A DNA stretch of 64,000 bases from Oscillibacter sp. PC13 (GTDB lineage Bacteria; Bacillota; Clostridia; Oscillospirales; Oscillospiraceae). The translations under genes were made by a program, and so were the position numbers. Each line of letters starts with the position of its first letter. Within the stretch, counting starts at the first letter, position 1. The notes beneath the pieces are model-generated. The model saw only the letters and a list, made by a program, of their open reading frames with translations, was not told where the DNA came from and made no database searches. Shown in pieces: positions 51,958 through 62,045 of the stretch. The stretch spans positions 1 to 64,000 of the forward strand of contig NZ_FOXE01000012.1 in the NCBI RefSeq assembly GCF_900115635.1. Direction: 5' to 3'.

Positions 51958-52758
51958 TTATCCGACATTTCGAGAGGCGATATAACGGGATCGCACCAGC
52001 ATCTCCGTAATCTCCCGCGCGGAAGCCTGCAGTTCGCGCACGATCTGATCCCGAACGCCTCCTCCCATCCGAAAGCACGGGCCGGAAACGCTGATAGCCG
52101 CAGCGGGGTAATCGCTATAGTCAAAGATCGGTGCCGCATAGCAGCAAAGCCCATCCTCCAGTTCCTCGTTATCGCAGGCGTAGCCATTTTGCTTTGCCTG
52201 CAACAGTTCCTGACGCAGACAATTCCGATCAGAAATCGTATGTTCCGTGAATTTCCGCATGGAGAGGTTATCAATGATCCGGTTCAGCGACTCCTCCGGA
52301 TAGTAGGCAAAGATAATCTTTCCATTGGCTGTGCAGTAAAAGGGAAGGCAATGTCCGATCCGCGTACAAGTCCGCATGGAGTGTGCGCTGTCGATCTTAT
52401 TGAGATAAATAATGTCGCTGCCCAAGGGGGTCGCCAGATTCACAGTCTCCTGAAATCTCCCGTTCAGAGATACCAGAAAAGGTTGAGCAAAGGTAGTAAG
52501 ATTGATGTTGGAATTTGCCCCCAGCAAAAATGAGGTCATTCCCAGGCGATACTTGCTGGTCTTAGGATCCTGCTCTAAAAAGTGTTCATTTTTCAGGGTC
52601 GTTACCAAAGTGGATGTGGTAGACTTGTGCAGCCCCACCTGCTCACTGATCTCCTGCAGGCTTAACTCATCGGCACTGAAAAAGCAGCGCAAGATCGCAG
52701 CGGCACGGGAAACAGACTGGATCGGACCCTTCATCTCGCCTGTCTCGTTGATAGGCAT
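51958..52758 (-). CDS. IclR family transcriptional regulator
   Basis: A 266-residue regulator: N-terminal winged HTH (about 10-75; LSLQEISEQVGLHKSTTSTLVTTLK) and C-terminal IclR effector domain (about 85-255; HCLPFYCTANGKIIFAYYPEE, DNEELEDGLCCYAAPIFDYSDYPAAAISVSGP). IclR proteins bind small acids such as aromatic or dicarboxylic compounds. The neighbouring AEC/TctABC carriers and crotonase are likely targets. ATG 52758 is used, 12 bases after GGGAGG; a Met at 52734 is possible. A frame reaching 53010 has no site. Confidence 0.9.
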   Translation of the reverse strand: MPINETGEMKGPIQSVSRAAAILRCFFSADELSLQEISEQVGLHKSTTSTLVTTLKNEHFLEQDPKTSKYRLGMTSFLLGANSNINLTTFAQPFLVSLNGRFQETVNLATPLGSDIIYLNKIDSAHSMRTCTRIGHCLPFYCTANGKIIFAYYPEESLNRIIDNLSMRKFTEHTISDRNCLRQELLQAKQNGYACDNEELEDGLCCYAAPIFDYSDYPAAAISVSGPCFRMGGGVRDQIVRELQASAREITEMLVRSRYIASRNVG

Positions 52759-53265
52759 CGTGCTGTTTGCCTCCCTCACAAATACTGTGTACCGCTTGCT
52801 TTCCAAAGTGCTTGCTTTGTATGCGGCCTGAATATGGTAATTGTAGCATTGATTCCCTCTTTTTTCAAGGGAAATTTCGCGCAATCCTATATTATCGTAC
52901 CACTTTCCAATTTCAGCTGTCTTATTGTATTGTTTTTGATGGAATACCACAAACGGCGCAGAGACCCATTCGTCCCCGCGCCGCCTGTATGGAAAAGGAG
53001 GATACTGCAATATTTACTCTTTGCCTCCGCAACGGCTTTTCCCGGAGGGAGAAAGTCGTCAAATCCCTCACCGGAAAAAGGATATCCTTTGCGCTAGCAA
53101 AGATACTGCAAATCTGAGCAGAACCTGGTGTGCTTCTCTGCAATGCTGCTTAGTTGCCGCAATCAAGAGGGTATGACTCTCAGGGTGACGGGATAACGGG
53201 CAGAACCCAGCGTCAAAGGAGCCCTCGGAATCTCTCGTCAGGGAAACTGCCAGTTCCCTGCTGTC
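52759..53265. other. Intergenic region, IclR to AEC carrier
   Basis: Over 500 bases with only incidental short frames. I see no terminator with a clear U-tract, no RNA family and no unambiguous promoter. AT-rich CTATATTATCGTACC (near 52887) is loosely similar to the AT-rich palindromes at 61.0 and 62.05 kb. Confidence 0.4.
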
Positions 53266-54240
53266 TTATATCCAGCCCAGCGTCCGCAAAAGGAACACTC
53301 CCAGCGTCAGGGAGGCAACAGCGGCACACGAGGTTGTCAGCACCGCATCCGCTGCGATTTCCCCGTCGCCGCCCAGCCGTCTCGCCAAGATAAAACAGTT
53401 CACCGCGGACGGTGCCGCAAAGAAAACATACACCGCCACCAGTTCCGAGTTTCGGAATCCCAGTGCAGCGGCACTGCCCACCACCACCAGCGGGATCGCC
53501 AGCAGACGAACCAGAATTGTCGGGATGGAGTAACGCATCCGCTCCCAGCAGCCCTTGAAGTCGAACTGTGCGCCCAGCATGATCAATGCCAAGCCGGTGG
53601 TCATATCCGCCAGCTTGTCGATGGTGTTATCCAACACCGTTGGCAGATCCAGCGCCAGAATGCCGATGAGAAGGCTGAGGAAGGAGGCTATGGTCAGAGG
53701 ATTCTTCACTGCCTTTACCAGCGCGTCTTTCACGGCTTTTCCGACCCCGCTCTCAGGGTGTTCCTCCCCAGAGAACATCACCAGGATCAGAACTGTGAGG
53801 ACATTATAAAGGATCATGCCGAATGGGATCAGCGTCATGGTCGGGGCTGCTCCCTCCGCCCCCATCAAGCTGGTGGCCAGAGGGATACCCAGAATCGCAA
53901 AGTTTCCCCGGAACATATCAACCGCTACGGTCGCCGCCTTTCTGTGGTCATGTATCACACGCGGAACAAGCAAAACCAGCACCGCCGCTGTCAGCAGGAT
54001 GGCGCCCACTGTGTAGAGGATCAGGTGCGGATTGAAGGTCTCCTTCAAATTGCAGGACAGCATACTGCGCAGGATCCCGCAAGGGATCGTAATGTAGAAA
54101 ACGACCTTGGTGCTGTCTGCCACAAACGCCTCACTCACCATGTGGAGCTGCCGCAGAAAGTATCCCACGGCGCAACACAGGAAAATCGGCATCACGGCAT
54201 TGAAGCTGAACAAGAAATTACTCAAGAAACTCGCCTCCAA
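53266..54240 (-). CDS. AEC family transporter
   Basis: A 324-residue membrane protein with ten segments of the auxin efflux carrier / MdcF family: MPIFLCCAVGYFLRQ at the start, the pattern RGNFAILGIPLATSLMG, and FFAAPSAVNCFILARRLGGD near the C-terminus. Bacterial members transport malonate, malate or other acids. It is 9 bases after the tctA stop and belongs to that operon. Confidence 0.9.
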   Translation of the reverse strand: MEASFLSNFLFSFNAVMPIFLCCAVGYFLRQLHMVSEAFVADSTKVVFYITIPCGILRSMLSCNLKETFNPHLILYTVGAILLTAAVLVLLVPRVIHDHRKAATVAVDMFRGNFAILGIPLATSLMGAEGAAPTMTLIPFGMILYNVLTVLILVMFSGEEHPESGVGKAVKDALVKAVKNPLTIASFLSLLIGILALDLPTVLDNTIDKLADMTTGLALIMLGAQFDFKGCWERMRYSIPTILVRLLAIPLVVVGSAAALGFRNSELVAVYVFFAAPSAVNCFILARRLGGDGEIAADAVLTTSCAAVASLTLGVFLLRTLGWI

Positions 54241-54249
54241 GAAAAACGG

Positions 54250-55752
54250 TTATTCCGCCGCCTTTTTGGGGTTCACCTTCTTGGCAATCACGGGAACCAA
54301 GATCAGCAGGAGCATTGCAATCAGCAAGCCCAGAGAGATGGGCTTCGTGAAGAAGATAGAGGGGCTGCCGCCGTTAATCTTAAATGCCTGAGAGAGGGCC
54401 GTCTCCAGTGTGCTGGTCAGCACAAAGGCCAGCAGCAAGGGCGCGATGGGATATTTGCTTTTGTTCAGGAAGTACGCAACAAAGCCTGCAATGATCATCA
54501 CATAAACATCAAAGATGTTGTTGTTTGCCGCGTAAGCGCCCACCACACATAGTGTCATGATGATGGGAGCCATGATGCCAGCAGGAACCTTCAGAATCTT
54601 CGTCAGGAAGGGGATCACTGCAATGGCAATGATAATGCAGATCACATTGCCGATGTACATGGATGCGAGCAGGCCCCAGCAGAAGTCCGCCTGCTCCGTG
54701 AAGAGCCGAGGGCCGGGCTGCAAGCCCCACATCATGAGGCCGCCCAACAGGACTGCCGCCGTGCCGGAGCCCGGAAGCCCCAGGGAAAGCAGCGGCGCAA
54801 ACGCGCCGGCGGCCGCCGCATTGTTGGCACCCTCAGAGCAGGCGATGCCTTGCACAACACCGGTGCCAAAATCCTTGCCCCGCTTGCTGACCTTTTTGCC
54901 CGTCATGTAGCAAAGGAAGGAAGCGATGGTAGCGCCGGCACCGGGAAGGATCCCGATAAAGCAGCCCAGAAGACCGCTGCGCACCGCGTTAGGCGCCACT
55001 CCCTTGATCTCCTCCTTGGTCAGGAGACTGCCCTTGATGGTGAGTTTTTCGCCGCCCAGGAAGTTGAACTCCGCGCGGTTGGTCATCATCTCAATGACTT
55101 GGGAGAAACCGAACATACCGATCACGATGGGGATGAAGGTCAGGCCGGAGTACAGGTTGACGTTACCGCCCGTAAAACGGAGCTGGCCGTTTACCGGATC
55201 CATCCCCACGAGAGCTAACATTGCCCCAAGGAAAGTGGAGATAAGGCCGTACTTGGGATCTTCTCCCATCATCCAACCGATGGAGCAGAAGGCCAGAAGC
55301 AGCAGGGAAACCATCTCTGCCGGACCAAACTTCAGGCCAACCTTGGCCAGAGTGGGAGCCAGCACCGTCAGGATGATGATACCGATGGTACCGCCCAGGA
55401 AGGAAGCAAAGTTCGCAGCGAAAAGCGCCTTGCCCGCCTTGCCCTTCTTGGTCATGGCATAGCCGTCCAGTGCGGTCATCACGGCCGGAGCGTCACCGGG
55501 GATATTCAGCAGAATGGCACTGAACGCACCACCGTACATATTGCCGTAGTAAATACCAGCCAGCATAATGATGCCGGTGGTAGGATTCATATGGAAGGTC
55601 AGGGGTAACAGCAGGGAGCAGCCTGCCAGGGAACCAATACCCGGCATGGCACCCACCACAATACCCATAAAAGCACCTGCCAGTGCTGCCAGGATATTGG
55701 CAGGCAGCAGAGCCACTGAAAAGCCCTGAAACAGAAATGCAAAGTTTTCCAT
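54250..55752 (-). CDS. tctA: Tripartite tricarboxylate transporter permease TctA
   Basis: A 500-residue permease with about twelve membrane segments. The conserved blocks GIVVGAMPGIGSLAGCSLLLPLT, YGGAFSAILLNIPGDAPAVMTALDGY (in pieces) and GILPGAGATIASFL / LGLPGSGTAAVLLGGL mark TctA. With TctB and the extracellular TctC it imports a carboxylate. Confidence 0.95.
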   Translation of the reverse strand: MENFAFLFQGFSVALLPANILAALAGAFMGIVVGAMPGIGSLAGCSLLLPLTFHMNPTTGIIMLAGIYYGNMYGGAFSAILLNIPGDAPAVMTALDGYAMTKKGKAGKALFAANFASFLGGTIGIIILTVLAPTLAKVGLKFGPAEMVSLLLLAFCSIGWMMGEDPKYGLISTFLGAMLALVGMDPVNGQLRFTGGNVNLYSGLTFIPIVIGMFGFSQVIEMMTNRAEFNFLGGEKLTIKGSLLTKEEIKGVAPNAVRSGLLGCFIGILPGAGATIASFLCYMTGKKVSKRGKDFGTGVVQGIACSEGANNAAAAGAFAPLLSLGLPGSGTAAVLLGGLMMWGLQPGPRLFTEQADFCWGLLASMYIGNVICIIIAIAVIPFLTKILKVPAGIMAPIIMTLCVVGAYAANNNIFDVYVMIIAGFVAYFLNKSKYPIAPLLLAFVLTSTLETALSQAFKINGGSPSIFFTKPISLGLLIAMLLLILVPVIAKKVNPKKAAE

Positions 55753-55766
55753 GATTCGCCTCCTCC

Positions 55767-56201
55767 TTACAGCAGTTCGCCCAGCAAGCCCTCAGGGAAG
55801 GGAACGTTGAGCCACAGGCGGAAGATCCCGTAGACCGCAGCGAACATGATCACTGAAACCAGAAGGGACTTTCTAACGGAATACTTCTCGATAAACTTCA
55901 GCCACAGGAAGGCAACTACAATACAGGCGCCCAACAGACTCACCAGATAGTTGCAGAGCAGGATTGCGATCATTGCCCCCACCGGGATCAAAGCCTTTTT
56001 GTCAAACTTCTCGGCCTTTTCTCCCTTTTTGATCTTGGAGATCAGCATCAGGACGGAAAAGAGCGTCACAAGGCCGCCGCACAGCAGGGGCATAAAGCCG
56101 CCGCCGATGGAGATTCCTTTCCAGATCCCGTAGCGAAGGATTCCTGTGAGCATATAGGCAATGCCAGCGATGATGCTGACAATTTCAACAATGTATGTCA
56201 T
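55767..56201 (-). CDS. tctB: Tripartite tricarboxylate transporter TctB
   Basis: A 144-residue protein with four membrane segments (about 3-17, 28-52, 70-97, 108-130). TctB sequences are poorly conserved, so the name rests on topology and position between tctC and tctA. ATG 56201 follows GAGGTAG; a GTG two codons earlier is possible. Confidence 0.85.
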   Translation of the reverse strand: MTYIVEIVSIIAGIAYMLTGILRYGIWKGISIGGGFMPLLCGGLVTLFSVLMLISKIKKGEKAEKFDKKALIPVGAMIAILLCNYLVSLLGACIVVAFLWLKFIEKYSVRKSLLVSVIMFAAVYGIFRLWLNVPFPEGLLGELL

Positions 56202-56249
56202 TCTCACTACCTCATTCAGATAATTTCAAGGGGACATATGGCTCCGGAC

Positions 56250-56285
56250 TGGAAAGAGCGCGGAGGAAAACCCCCGTGCTCCTTC
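56250..56285 (-). terminator. Hairpin between tctC and tctB
   Basis: Minus strand GGAAGGAGCACGG and CCGCGCTCTTTCC form an imperfect stem around GGGTTTTCCT; no strong U-tract. Like the dctP/dctQ hairpin, it may raise binding-protein levels over permease. Confidence 0.55.
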
Positions 56286-56331
56286 CAATCTCATTCAGAA
56301 AGCGCTAAGAAACGTTCAGAGAGTGTTAAGA

Positions 56332-57351
56332 TTACTGTGCCAGCAGGCCCAGTGCGTTCAGAACCGCCTCGTACTTGGCAGCCTCTTCGTCAATGAAGGT
56401 AGAGAACTCCGCACCGGGGATGAACTTGCTGGTTAGGCCGTTGTTGGCCAGATAGCCCTGGGTCCAGTCCTCATCCTCGATGACCTTGCTGAAAACGTCG
56501 CACCAGTAATCAACCGATTCCTCGCTCATACCGCCAGGCCCAAAGATACCGCGGAACTGCTGGAATTGCACGTCCTTATAGCCCAGTTCGGTAAAGGTGG
56601 GAACATCTGGGAGAACAGAGATACGCTCCGGGCCGAAGGCAGCCAGCAGGGTGCATTCGCCAGCCTCATACTGGCTGATGGCCTCATTGGGGTTATAGAT
56701 GCCGGCGTCAATGTGGCCGCCCAACATAGCGGTCATAACCTCAGCAGAGGAGTCATAGGCAATGTACTCCAGATCCACACCGCAGTACAACTCGATAAGG
56801 CCGGTGCAAACCTCGTCCTCGGTACCAGAGCCGGAGCCGCCGACAGTGATCTTACCGGGATGCTCCTTGGCATAGGCAATGAACTCATCCACAGTCTGGT
56901 ATTCCGCAGTGGACAGGACACCGATGGTATACTCATCCATTGCCAAGTTGCAGATAGGGGTCAGATCCTTATAGGTGATGCCGTTGCCAGTGATCATAGG
57001 GCTGGTGATCTGAGCAGAAACATAGGTGGTGATGGTAGTGCCATCAGGCTTCTTGGTGACAGTGTAAGCATCGCCCACAGCGCCGCCACCACCAGTTTTG
57101 TTGTTGATGGTGATAGAGCGATTACCCAGCAGTCCCAGCTTGCCCATTACGTTGGCCGCAGTACGAGCATAGAGGTCAGAACCACCGCCTGCACTGAAAG
57201 GACACACAAATTCCACATCGCCGGAGAGAGCAAATGTCTCTGCGCCAGAAGAGCTGGCGCTGCCAGAGCCGGTGGAATTGTTGCCGCTCCCACAGGCTGC
57301 CAGGGAAAGGGTCATGGCCGTTGCCATGAGCAGTGCAAGAAACTTTTTCAT
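56332..57351 (-). CDS. tctC: Tripartite tricarboxylate transporter binding protein TctC
   Basis: A 339-residue lipoprotein (lipobox LAAC, Cys20) of the Bug/TctC family. FVCPFSAGGGSDLYARTAANVMGK is the usual start, and INNKTGGGGAVGDAYTV and ITVGGSGSGTEDEV follow. It differs from typical Bug proteins in having Ser in place of the common PxGPGG pattern. Ligand presumably a carboxylate. Confidence 0.94.
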   Translation of the reverse strand: MKKFLALLMATAMTLSLAACGSGNNSTGSGSASSSGAETFALSGDVEFVCPFSAGGGSDLYARTAANVMGKLGLLGNRSITINNKTGGGGAVGDAYTVTKKPDGTTITTYVSAQITSPMITGNGITYKDLTPICNLAMDEYTIGVLSTAEYQTVDEFIAYAKEHPGKITVGGSGSGTEDEVCTGLIELYCGVDLEYIAYDSSAEVMTAMLGGHIDAGIYNPNEAISQYEAGECTLLAAFGPERISVLPDVPTFTELGYKDVQFQQFRGIFGPGGMSEESVDYWCDVFSKVIEDEDWTQGYLANNGLTSKFIPGAEFSTFIDEEAAKYEAVLNALGLLAQ

Positions 57352-57420
57352 AGTTTACAATCCTTCCTCTTTCTCTTAATTTTTGGTTCTATTTCTCCTG
57401 CGGGCTCCCCCGCAGTGGGA

Positions 57421-58089
57421 TCACTTTTCCGCGTCCTTCTCCACCATCTTGCGGATCAGCATTGCCGCGCGGTCCGTGTTGAAGATGCCGCACATGCAGG
57501 GCTTGAAGAGCTCTGCCGCAGCCTGCTCCGGTGTGCAGCGGCCCTTGCGGCACTTCTCTACCATCTCATTGATGAAGTTGACAGAGACCATGGAATGGCC
57601 GCACATGGTGGCGATCTCCAGAATCTCGTTGGAGGGCAGCAGATCGGTGCGGCCGATACGACCCAAGGAGGACTCCACCGTATGGGGTTCCAGACCGGCC
57701 TTGTGGCAGCACTCCTTCACATGGTCCACGAGGCCGGAGACCACGATGGACATGCCCAGGTCTTCCGCCTTCAGATCCACCAGCATGCCGATGACGTCAG
57801 ACTCCTCCTTGAAGGTGGCGGTGATGACAGCGCGATCCTCCACGTTGTCGATCATGTGCTGCCGACCCTCCAGATTGTCGTTCAGGTGGAACTTCTCCAT
57901 CTGATACCACTCGTTGCCGCCGCGGCAATCACCCATTGTGACACAGTGGTTCTTCTCGCAGAGCTGGAAGAAGCGGCGCAGCTTGGGAGCCGAGCCCTCG
58001 TGGTTGATATCCTTGCTGGGCATACAGAGGATGACAAAGTCATGCTTCAGATTTTCCTCGGTGCCGACGCGATGTAACGTATGAGACAT
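57421..58089 (-). CDS. Unrecognised Cys-rich protein in the TTT operon
   Basis: A 222-residue soluble protein with no signal peptide or membrane segment. It begins MSHTLHRVGTEENLKHDFV and contains ten Cys, including CEKNHC, GDCRGG, KECCHKAG, TMCGHSM, KCRKGRC and CMCGIF. The clustered Cys and His suggest metal binding or redox chemistry. I cannot place it in a family. ATG 58089 has AGGAGGAG upstream. It lies between tctC and, before IS110 insertion, the ferredoxin-fusion gene, so both probably serve the breakdown of the imported acid. Confidence 0.75.
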   Translation of the reverse strand: MSHTLHRVGTEENLKHDFVILCMPSKDINHEGSAPKLRRFFQLCEKNHCVTMGDCRGGNEWYQMEKFHLNDNLEGRQHMIDNVEDRAVITATFKEESDVIGMLVDLKAEDLGMSIVVSGLVDHVKECCHKAGLEPHTVESSLGRIGRTDLLPSNEILEIATMCGHSMVSVNFINEMVEKCRKGRCTPEQAAAELFKPCMCGIFNTDRAAMLIRKMVEKDAEK

Positions 58090-58165
58090 TATTCTTTCTC
58101 CTCCTATTACAATAAGTTTTGGTTGGAAGCCCAGCATCCGGCTGGGCTTCTTTCCGTCTCTTGCC

Positions 58166-58360
58166 TAAGCTACAATAAGGGAAGCAACTGGCTGACCACG
58201 CCCTCCTTGGGCTTTTATGTCCGCAAGCAAGACTGTCAGCCGTCCCCTTATTGCAGCGTTCGATTTGAGCAGGTTGAGCCTTGGAGTTCGTGTCACCCAA
58301 TAGATTGAATCGGCAATGAGAAAAAGATGGATTCCGGTTGCGATTCATAGATTGGAGGAA
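58166..58360 (+). ncRNA. Candidate IS110 bridge RNA
   Basis: The 5' non-coding end of the element folds into two arms. Arm 1: CAATAAGGG (58173-58181) pairs with CCCTTATTG (58245-58253); after an asymmetric internal loop GGCTGAC (58190-58196) pairs with GTCAGCC (58235-58241), with a GCCC/GGGC hairpin on top. Arm 2: CGATT (58261) pairs with AATCG (58308-58312), with TTGG/CCAA inside. Two stem-loops with internal loops are what IS110-group bridge RNAs show for target- and donor-binding. Confidence 0.65.
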
Positions 58361-58365
58361 TACAA

Positions 58366-59574
58366 ATGAACTCTGTAGGCATCGACATTTCCAAAGGAAG
58401 AAGCACGGTTTCCGTCATGCGTCCCTTTGGTGAAGTCGTCATCTCGCCCTTTGAAGTCCGTCACACCGACAGTGAACTGAGCGAACTGGCAAAGCAGCTC
58501 AAAAGCTTAAACGGTGAGACCCGTGTGGTAATGGAGGCCACAGGGAACTACCATGCGCCGGTGGCAAAACTGCTCCACGACGCAGGGCTATATGTTTCCG
58601 TTGTCAATGCAAAGCTGGTGCATGGCTACGGGAACAACGATTTGAGGCGTGTCAAGACCGACAAGAAAGATGCCGTAAAACTGGCGAACTACGGTCTTGA
58701 CCGCTGGCTTACTTTGCCGAAGTATATCCCAGAAGAAGATACCCGGCTGTTGCTGAAGAGCTGCTACCGACAGTACCGGCAGTATTCCAAGGTGCAGACG
58801 GTTTTGAAGAACAATCTGATCTCCTTGCTGGATACTGTTTTTCCAAACACAAACCACCTGTTCAGCAGTCCTGCCCGTGCGGATGGAAGCGAGAAATGGG
58901 TGGACTTTGTAGCGGAGTTTTGGCATTGCGAATACGTCTGTGAACGCTCTGAAAGAGCATTCGTCAACCAGTACCAGCGGTGGTGCAGAAAACATGGCTA
59001 CAATTTCAGCGAGGAGAAAGCACACACCATTTACGCCGAAGCCAGCGGACATATTGGCGTTATGCCAAAAACTGAGACCACGAAGCTTCTTGTGGGGCAG
59101 TCCGTGTCCCAGCTTAGAGCAACCTCTGCTGCCCTTGCCGCACTCAAACAGGAAATGCAATCATTAGCCTCCCAGCTGCCGGAATATCCCGTTGTTATGG
59201 ATATGTTTGGCGTTGGTCCGGCTCTGGGGCCACAGCTTATAGCTGAAATTGGGGATGTGCGTCGTTTCTATTCCAAGAAAGCGCTTGTGGCCTACGCTGG
59301 CATTGATGCCCCGCCAAATGACTCTGGCGATGTGACCGGCAGGCACAAGAGCATGAGCAAAGTTGGTGCTGCCTCTCTGCGCAGGACGCTGTTCCTTGTC
59401 ATGACCGTCTACTTGCAGAAGTTGCCACAGGATGAACCGGTCTACCAGTTCATGGACAGGAAGCGAGCTGAGGGCAAGCCCTACCGCGTCTACATGATGG
59501 CTTCCGCCAACAAGTTCCTGCGGATCTACTACGCCACGGTGAAGGCATACTTGGAGTCTTTAGAGCAAGTCTGA
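58366..59574 (+). CDS. IS110 family transposase (bridge-RNA-guided recombinase)
   Basis: A 402-residue intact protein: N-terminal RuvC-like DEDD domain (VGIDISKGRSTVSVM with the first Asp; VVMEATGNYHAPVA with Glu; RRVKTDKKDAVKLA with the DxxD pair), a coiled linker, and a C-terminal Transposase_20 domain (VMDMFGVGPALGPQLIAEIGDVRRF, YAGIDAPPNDSG and SKVGAASLRRTLFLV, the latter with the conserved catalytic Ser region). Looks functional. ATG 58366 follows TTGGAGG. Confidence 0.96.
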   Translation: MNSVGIDISKGRSTVSVMRPFGEVVISPFEVRHTDSELSELAKQLKSLNGETRVVMEATGNYHAPVAKLLHDAGLYVSVVNAKLVHGYGNNDLRRVKTDKKDAVKLANYGLDRWLTLPKYIPEEDTRLLLKSCYRQYRQYSKVQTVLKNNLISLLDTVFPNTNHLFSSPARADGSEKWVDFVAEFWHCEYVCERSERAFVNQYQRWCRKHGYNFSEEKAHTIYAEASGHIGVMPKTETTKLLVGQSVSQLRATSAALAALKQEMQSLASQLPEYPVVMDMFGVGPALGPQLIAEIGDVRRFYSKKALVAYAGIDAPPNDSGDVTGRHKSMSKVGAASLRRTLFLVMTVYLQKLPQDEPVYQFMDRKRAEGKPYRVYMMASANKFLRIYYATVKAYLESLEQV

Positions 59575-59701
59575 ATTCTGTTGAATAGGCATTGGGCTGG
59601 TCGCCGTTTCAAATTTGAGATGCAAAGCGGCTTGGATTAGTGCGTCCTTTTTCCTCTACTCAAAATTTTTGATCTTCCTTCTTGACAAAACTTAGCAGGT
59701 C

Positions 59702-60424
59702 TTACTTCTTTTCCTGATAGAGGGGGCGGCCAAGACCCACGTTGGTCTTGCCGTTGAGGGAGCACCAAACGCCCAGCTTCTTCACGATCTCCATATGGGG
59801 CAGGTTACCCTCCTTGTCCACCTTAGAGCAGATGTCCAGGCTCAGGAAACAGTCCAGAGTTTCAGCGGTCTTGTAGATCGTGCGAAGAACCGTTTCGGCC
59901 TTCTCACAGGGGACGGTCATCTCAACAATGGCGCTGAGCACCTTCTCATTGAGAAGCTCTTCCTTGAATTTGCCGGTCTTGGGATCGCTCATCATGGTGG
60001 TGACGGGGTTGCACTCTTCAAATTCAACGCCTTCGGCAGCCACGGCCATCGCGACCTTCTCCGCGTCATAAAGACGCGCGCCATAGCAGGGACGTCCCAG
60101 CTCCACCGCGATGCCGATGGTGCCGTCAGGGAAACGGCCAGTGACCTCGTTGGTCTTCATCTCTTCCGTTCCGCGACCGGAGATGCCGGATTCCGGGGCA
60201 ATGGTCAGCACATCGCTCATCAGGCTGCGGACGCTCCGGGGATATTCCAGCGGCTGCTGATAGATGGCCTTCTTGGGACAGACGTTGGCACGCAGACAGA
60301 CACCGCACTCCACACACTCGTCAAAGTCGATATCCACCACTTTATCCGTCTTTTTAATGGCGGACACGGGACACCGGTTCATGCACAGCCCACAATTGAC
60401 GCACAGGTCTTTGTTGATACGCAT
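59702..60424 (-). CDS. 2[4Fe-4S] ferredoxin-fusion protein
   Basis: A 240-residue protein. Residues 1-60 are a bacterial ferredoxin: CVNCGLCMNRCP (Cys8, 11, 14, 18) and CVECGVCLRANVCP, the latter with a longer spacing before the last Cys. Residues 75-235 form a domain I do not recognise (GTIGIAVELGRPCYGARL, EFEECNPVTTMM, DCFLSLDICSKVDKEGN). It could pass electrons to or from the adjacent oxidoreductase, or from the Cys-rich protein. The start at 60424 follows a GAAGAGAGGAAGTAA site. Confidence 0.82.
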   Translation of the reverse strand: MRINKDLCVNCGLCMNRCPVSAIKKTDKVVDIDFDECVECGVCLRANVCPKKAIYQQPLEYPRSVRSLMSDVLTIAPESGISGRGTEEMKTNEVTGRFPDGTIGIAVELGRPCYGARLYDAEKVAMAVAAEGVEFEECNPVTTMMSDPKTGKFKEELLNEKVLSAIVEMTVPCEKAETVLRTIYKTAETLDCFLSLDICSKVDKEGNLPHMEIVKKLGVWCSLNGKTNVGLGRPLYQEKK

Positions 60425-60563
60425 ACATTACTTCCTCTCTTCGTTGATTCACTGTCGTTGCTTCTATCTTTGCAAATCAGATCTCTCTTCCGATTATACA
60501 AGCAGCCATTTCCCGGAGCAACAGGTAAGCTCTTCCCGCCGCTCCGGGAAAGCGGCGTTTCTT

Positions 60564-61225
<662 letters not shown>

Positions 61226-62002
61226 TCAGAAATCCGTGAGCTGGGCCGGGCGTTTCTCCAAGAAGGCAGTCATTCCTTCCTTCTTATCGTGGGTCGCAAA
61301 GGAGAGGCCAAAATTGATAGCCTCCAACTCCAGGCCACTGGCAAGATCCGTGTCCATGCCGCTCTCGATGCTGGCTTTCGCCAGGGAAATGGCATAGCTC
61401 CCCTTGCTGAGGATGCGTTCCGCCATAGAGCGGCACTCCGCCAGCAGGGCATCCTTGGCTACGACCTTATTGACGAGGCCGATGCGGTGGGCTTCCTGGG
61501 CATCAATGCGGTCACAGGTGAAGCTCAGTTCCTTTGCGCGGCCTTTTCCTACAAGACGCGCCAGACGCTGGGTACCGCCAAACCCAGGCAGAATTTCAAG
61601 GCCGCATTCCGGCTGCCCCAAAACAGCGCTCTCCGCTGCCACCCGAATATCGCAGGCCATTGCCAGCTCACAGCCGCCGCCCAAAGCGTAGCCATTCACC
61701 GCGGCAATGGTAACTTGCGGCATCTTCTCCAAGCGAGAAAAGGCCTCGTCTGCCAGCAGGGCCATCGCCCGGCCAGCGGCAGGCTCCGTATTCACCATCT
61801 CTGAAATATCTGCTCCCGCCACAAAAGCCTTTTCTCTGCTGCCGGTCAGCAAAACCACTCGGACATCCTTCCTGCCCTCCAGCTCCGCAAAGCAGTTTTT
61901 CAGTTCCGTCAGAGTCTCGCTGTTTAGAGCGTTTGGCGCCTTTGGACGATCGATCGTCACCAGAGCAATCCCATTTGCGACTTCCAGTTTGATATTGTTC
62001 AT
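61226..62002 (-). CDS. Enoyl-CoA hydratase/isomerase (crotonase) family protein
   Basis: A 258-residue crotonase: AFVAGADISEM and GYALGGGCELAMACD form the oxyanion hole, and GQPECGLEILPGFGGTQRL carries the catalytic Glu. It acts on acyl-CoA thioesters, most likely hydrating an enoyl-CoA. Followed by nifJ remnant and ferredoxin gene on the same strand. ATG 62002 has AGGAGG upstream. Confidence 0.93.
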   Translation of the reverse strand: MNNIKLEVANGIALVTIDRPKAPNALNSETLTELKNCFAELEGRKDVRVVLLTGSREKAFVAGADISEMVNTEPAAGRAMALLADEAFSRLEKMPQVTIAAVNGYALGGGCELAMACDIRVAAESAVLGQPECGLEILPGFGGTQRLARLVGKGRAKELSFTCDRIDAQEAHRIGLVNKVVAKDALLAECRSMAERILSKGSYAISLAKASIESGMDTDLASGLELEAINFGLSFATHDKKEGMTAFLEKRPAQLTDF

Positions 62003-62045
62003 TGTATTTCCTCCTATGCCTTGACAAAGTAAAGTTGTGTCGCAC

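Larger units (their letters stand above)
58160..59690 (+). mobile_element. IS110-family insertion sequence
   Basis: Transposase gene with about 200 bases of structured DNA before it and about 100 after. IS110 elements lack inverted repeats, so the ends are approximate. The element sits between the ferredoxin-fusion gene and the Cys-rich gene, which are on the opposite strand, and may block read-through. A TTGACA at 59682-59687 near the right end and TACAAT at 58171-58176 near the left end could form a junction promoter in the circular form. Confidence 0.75.
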
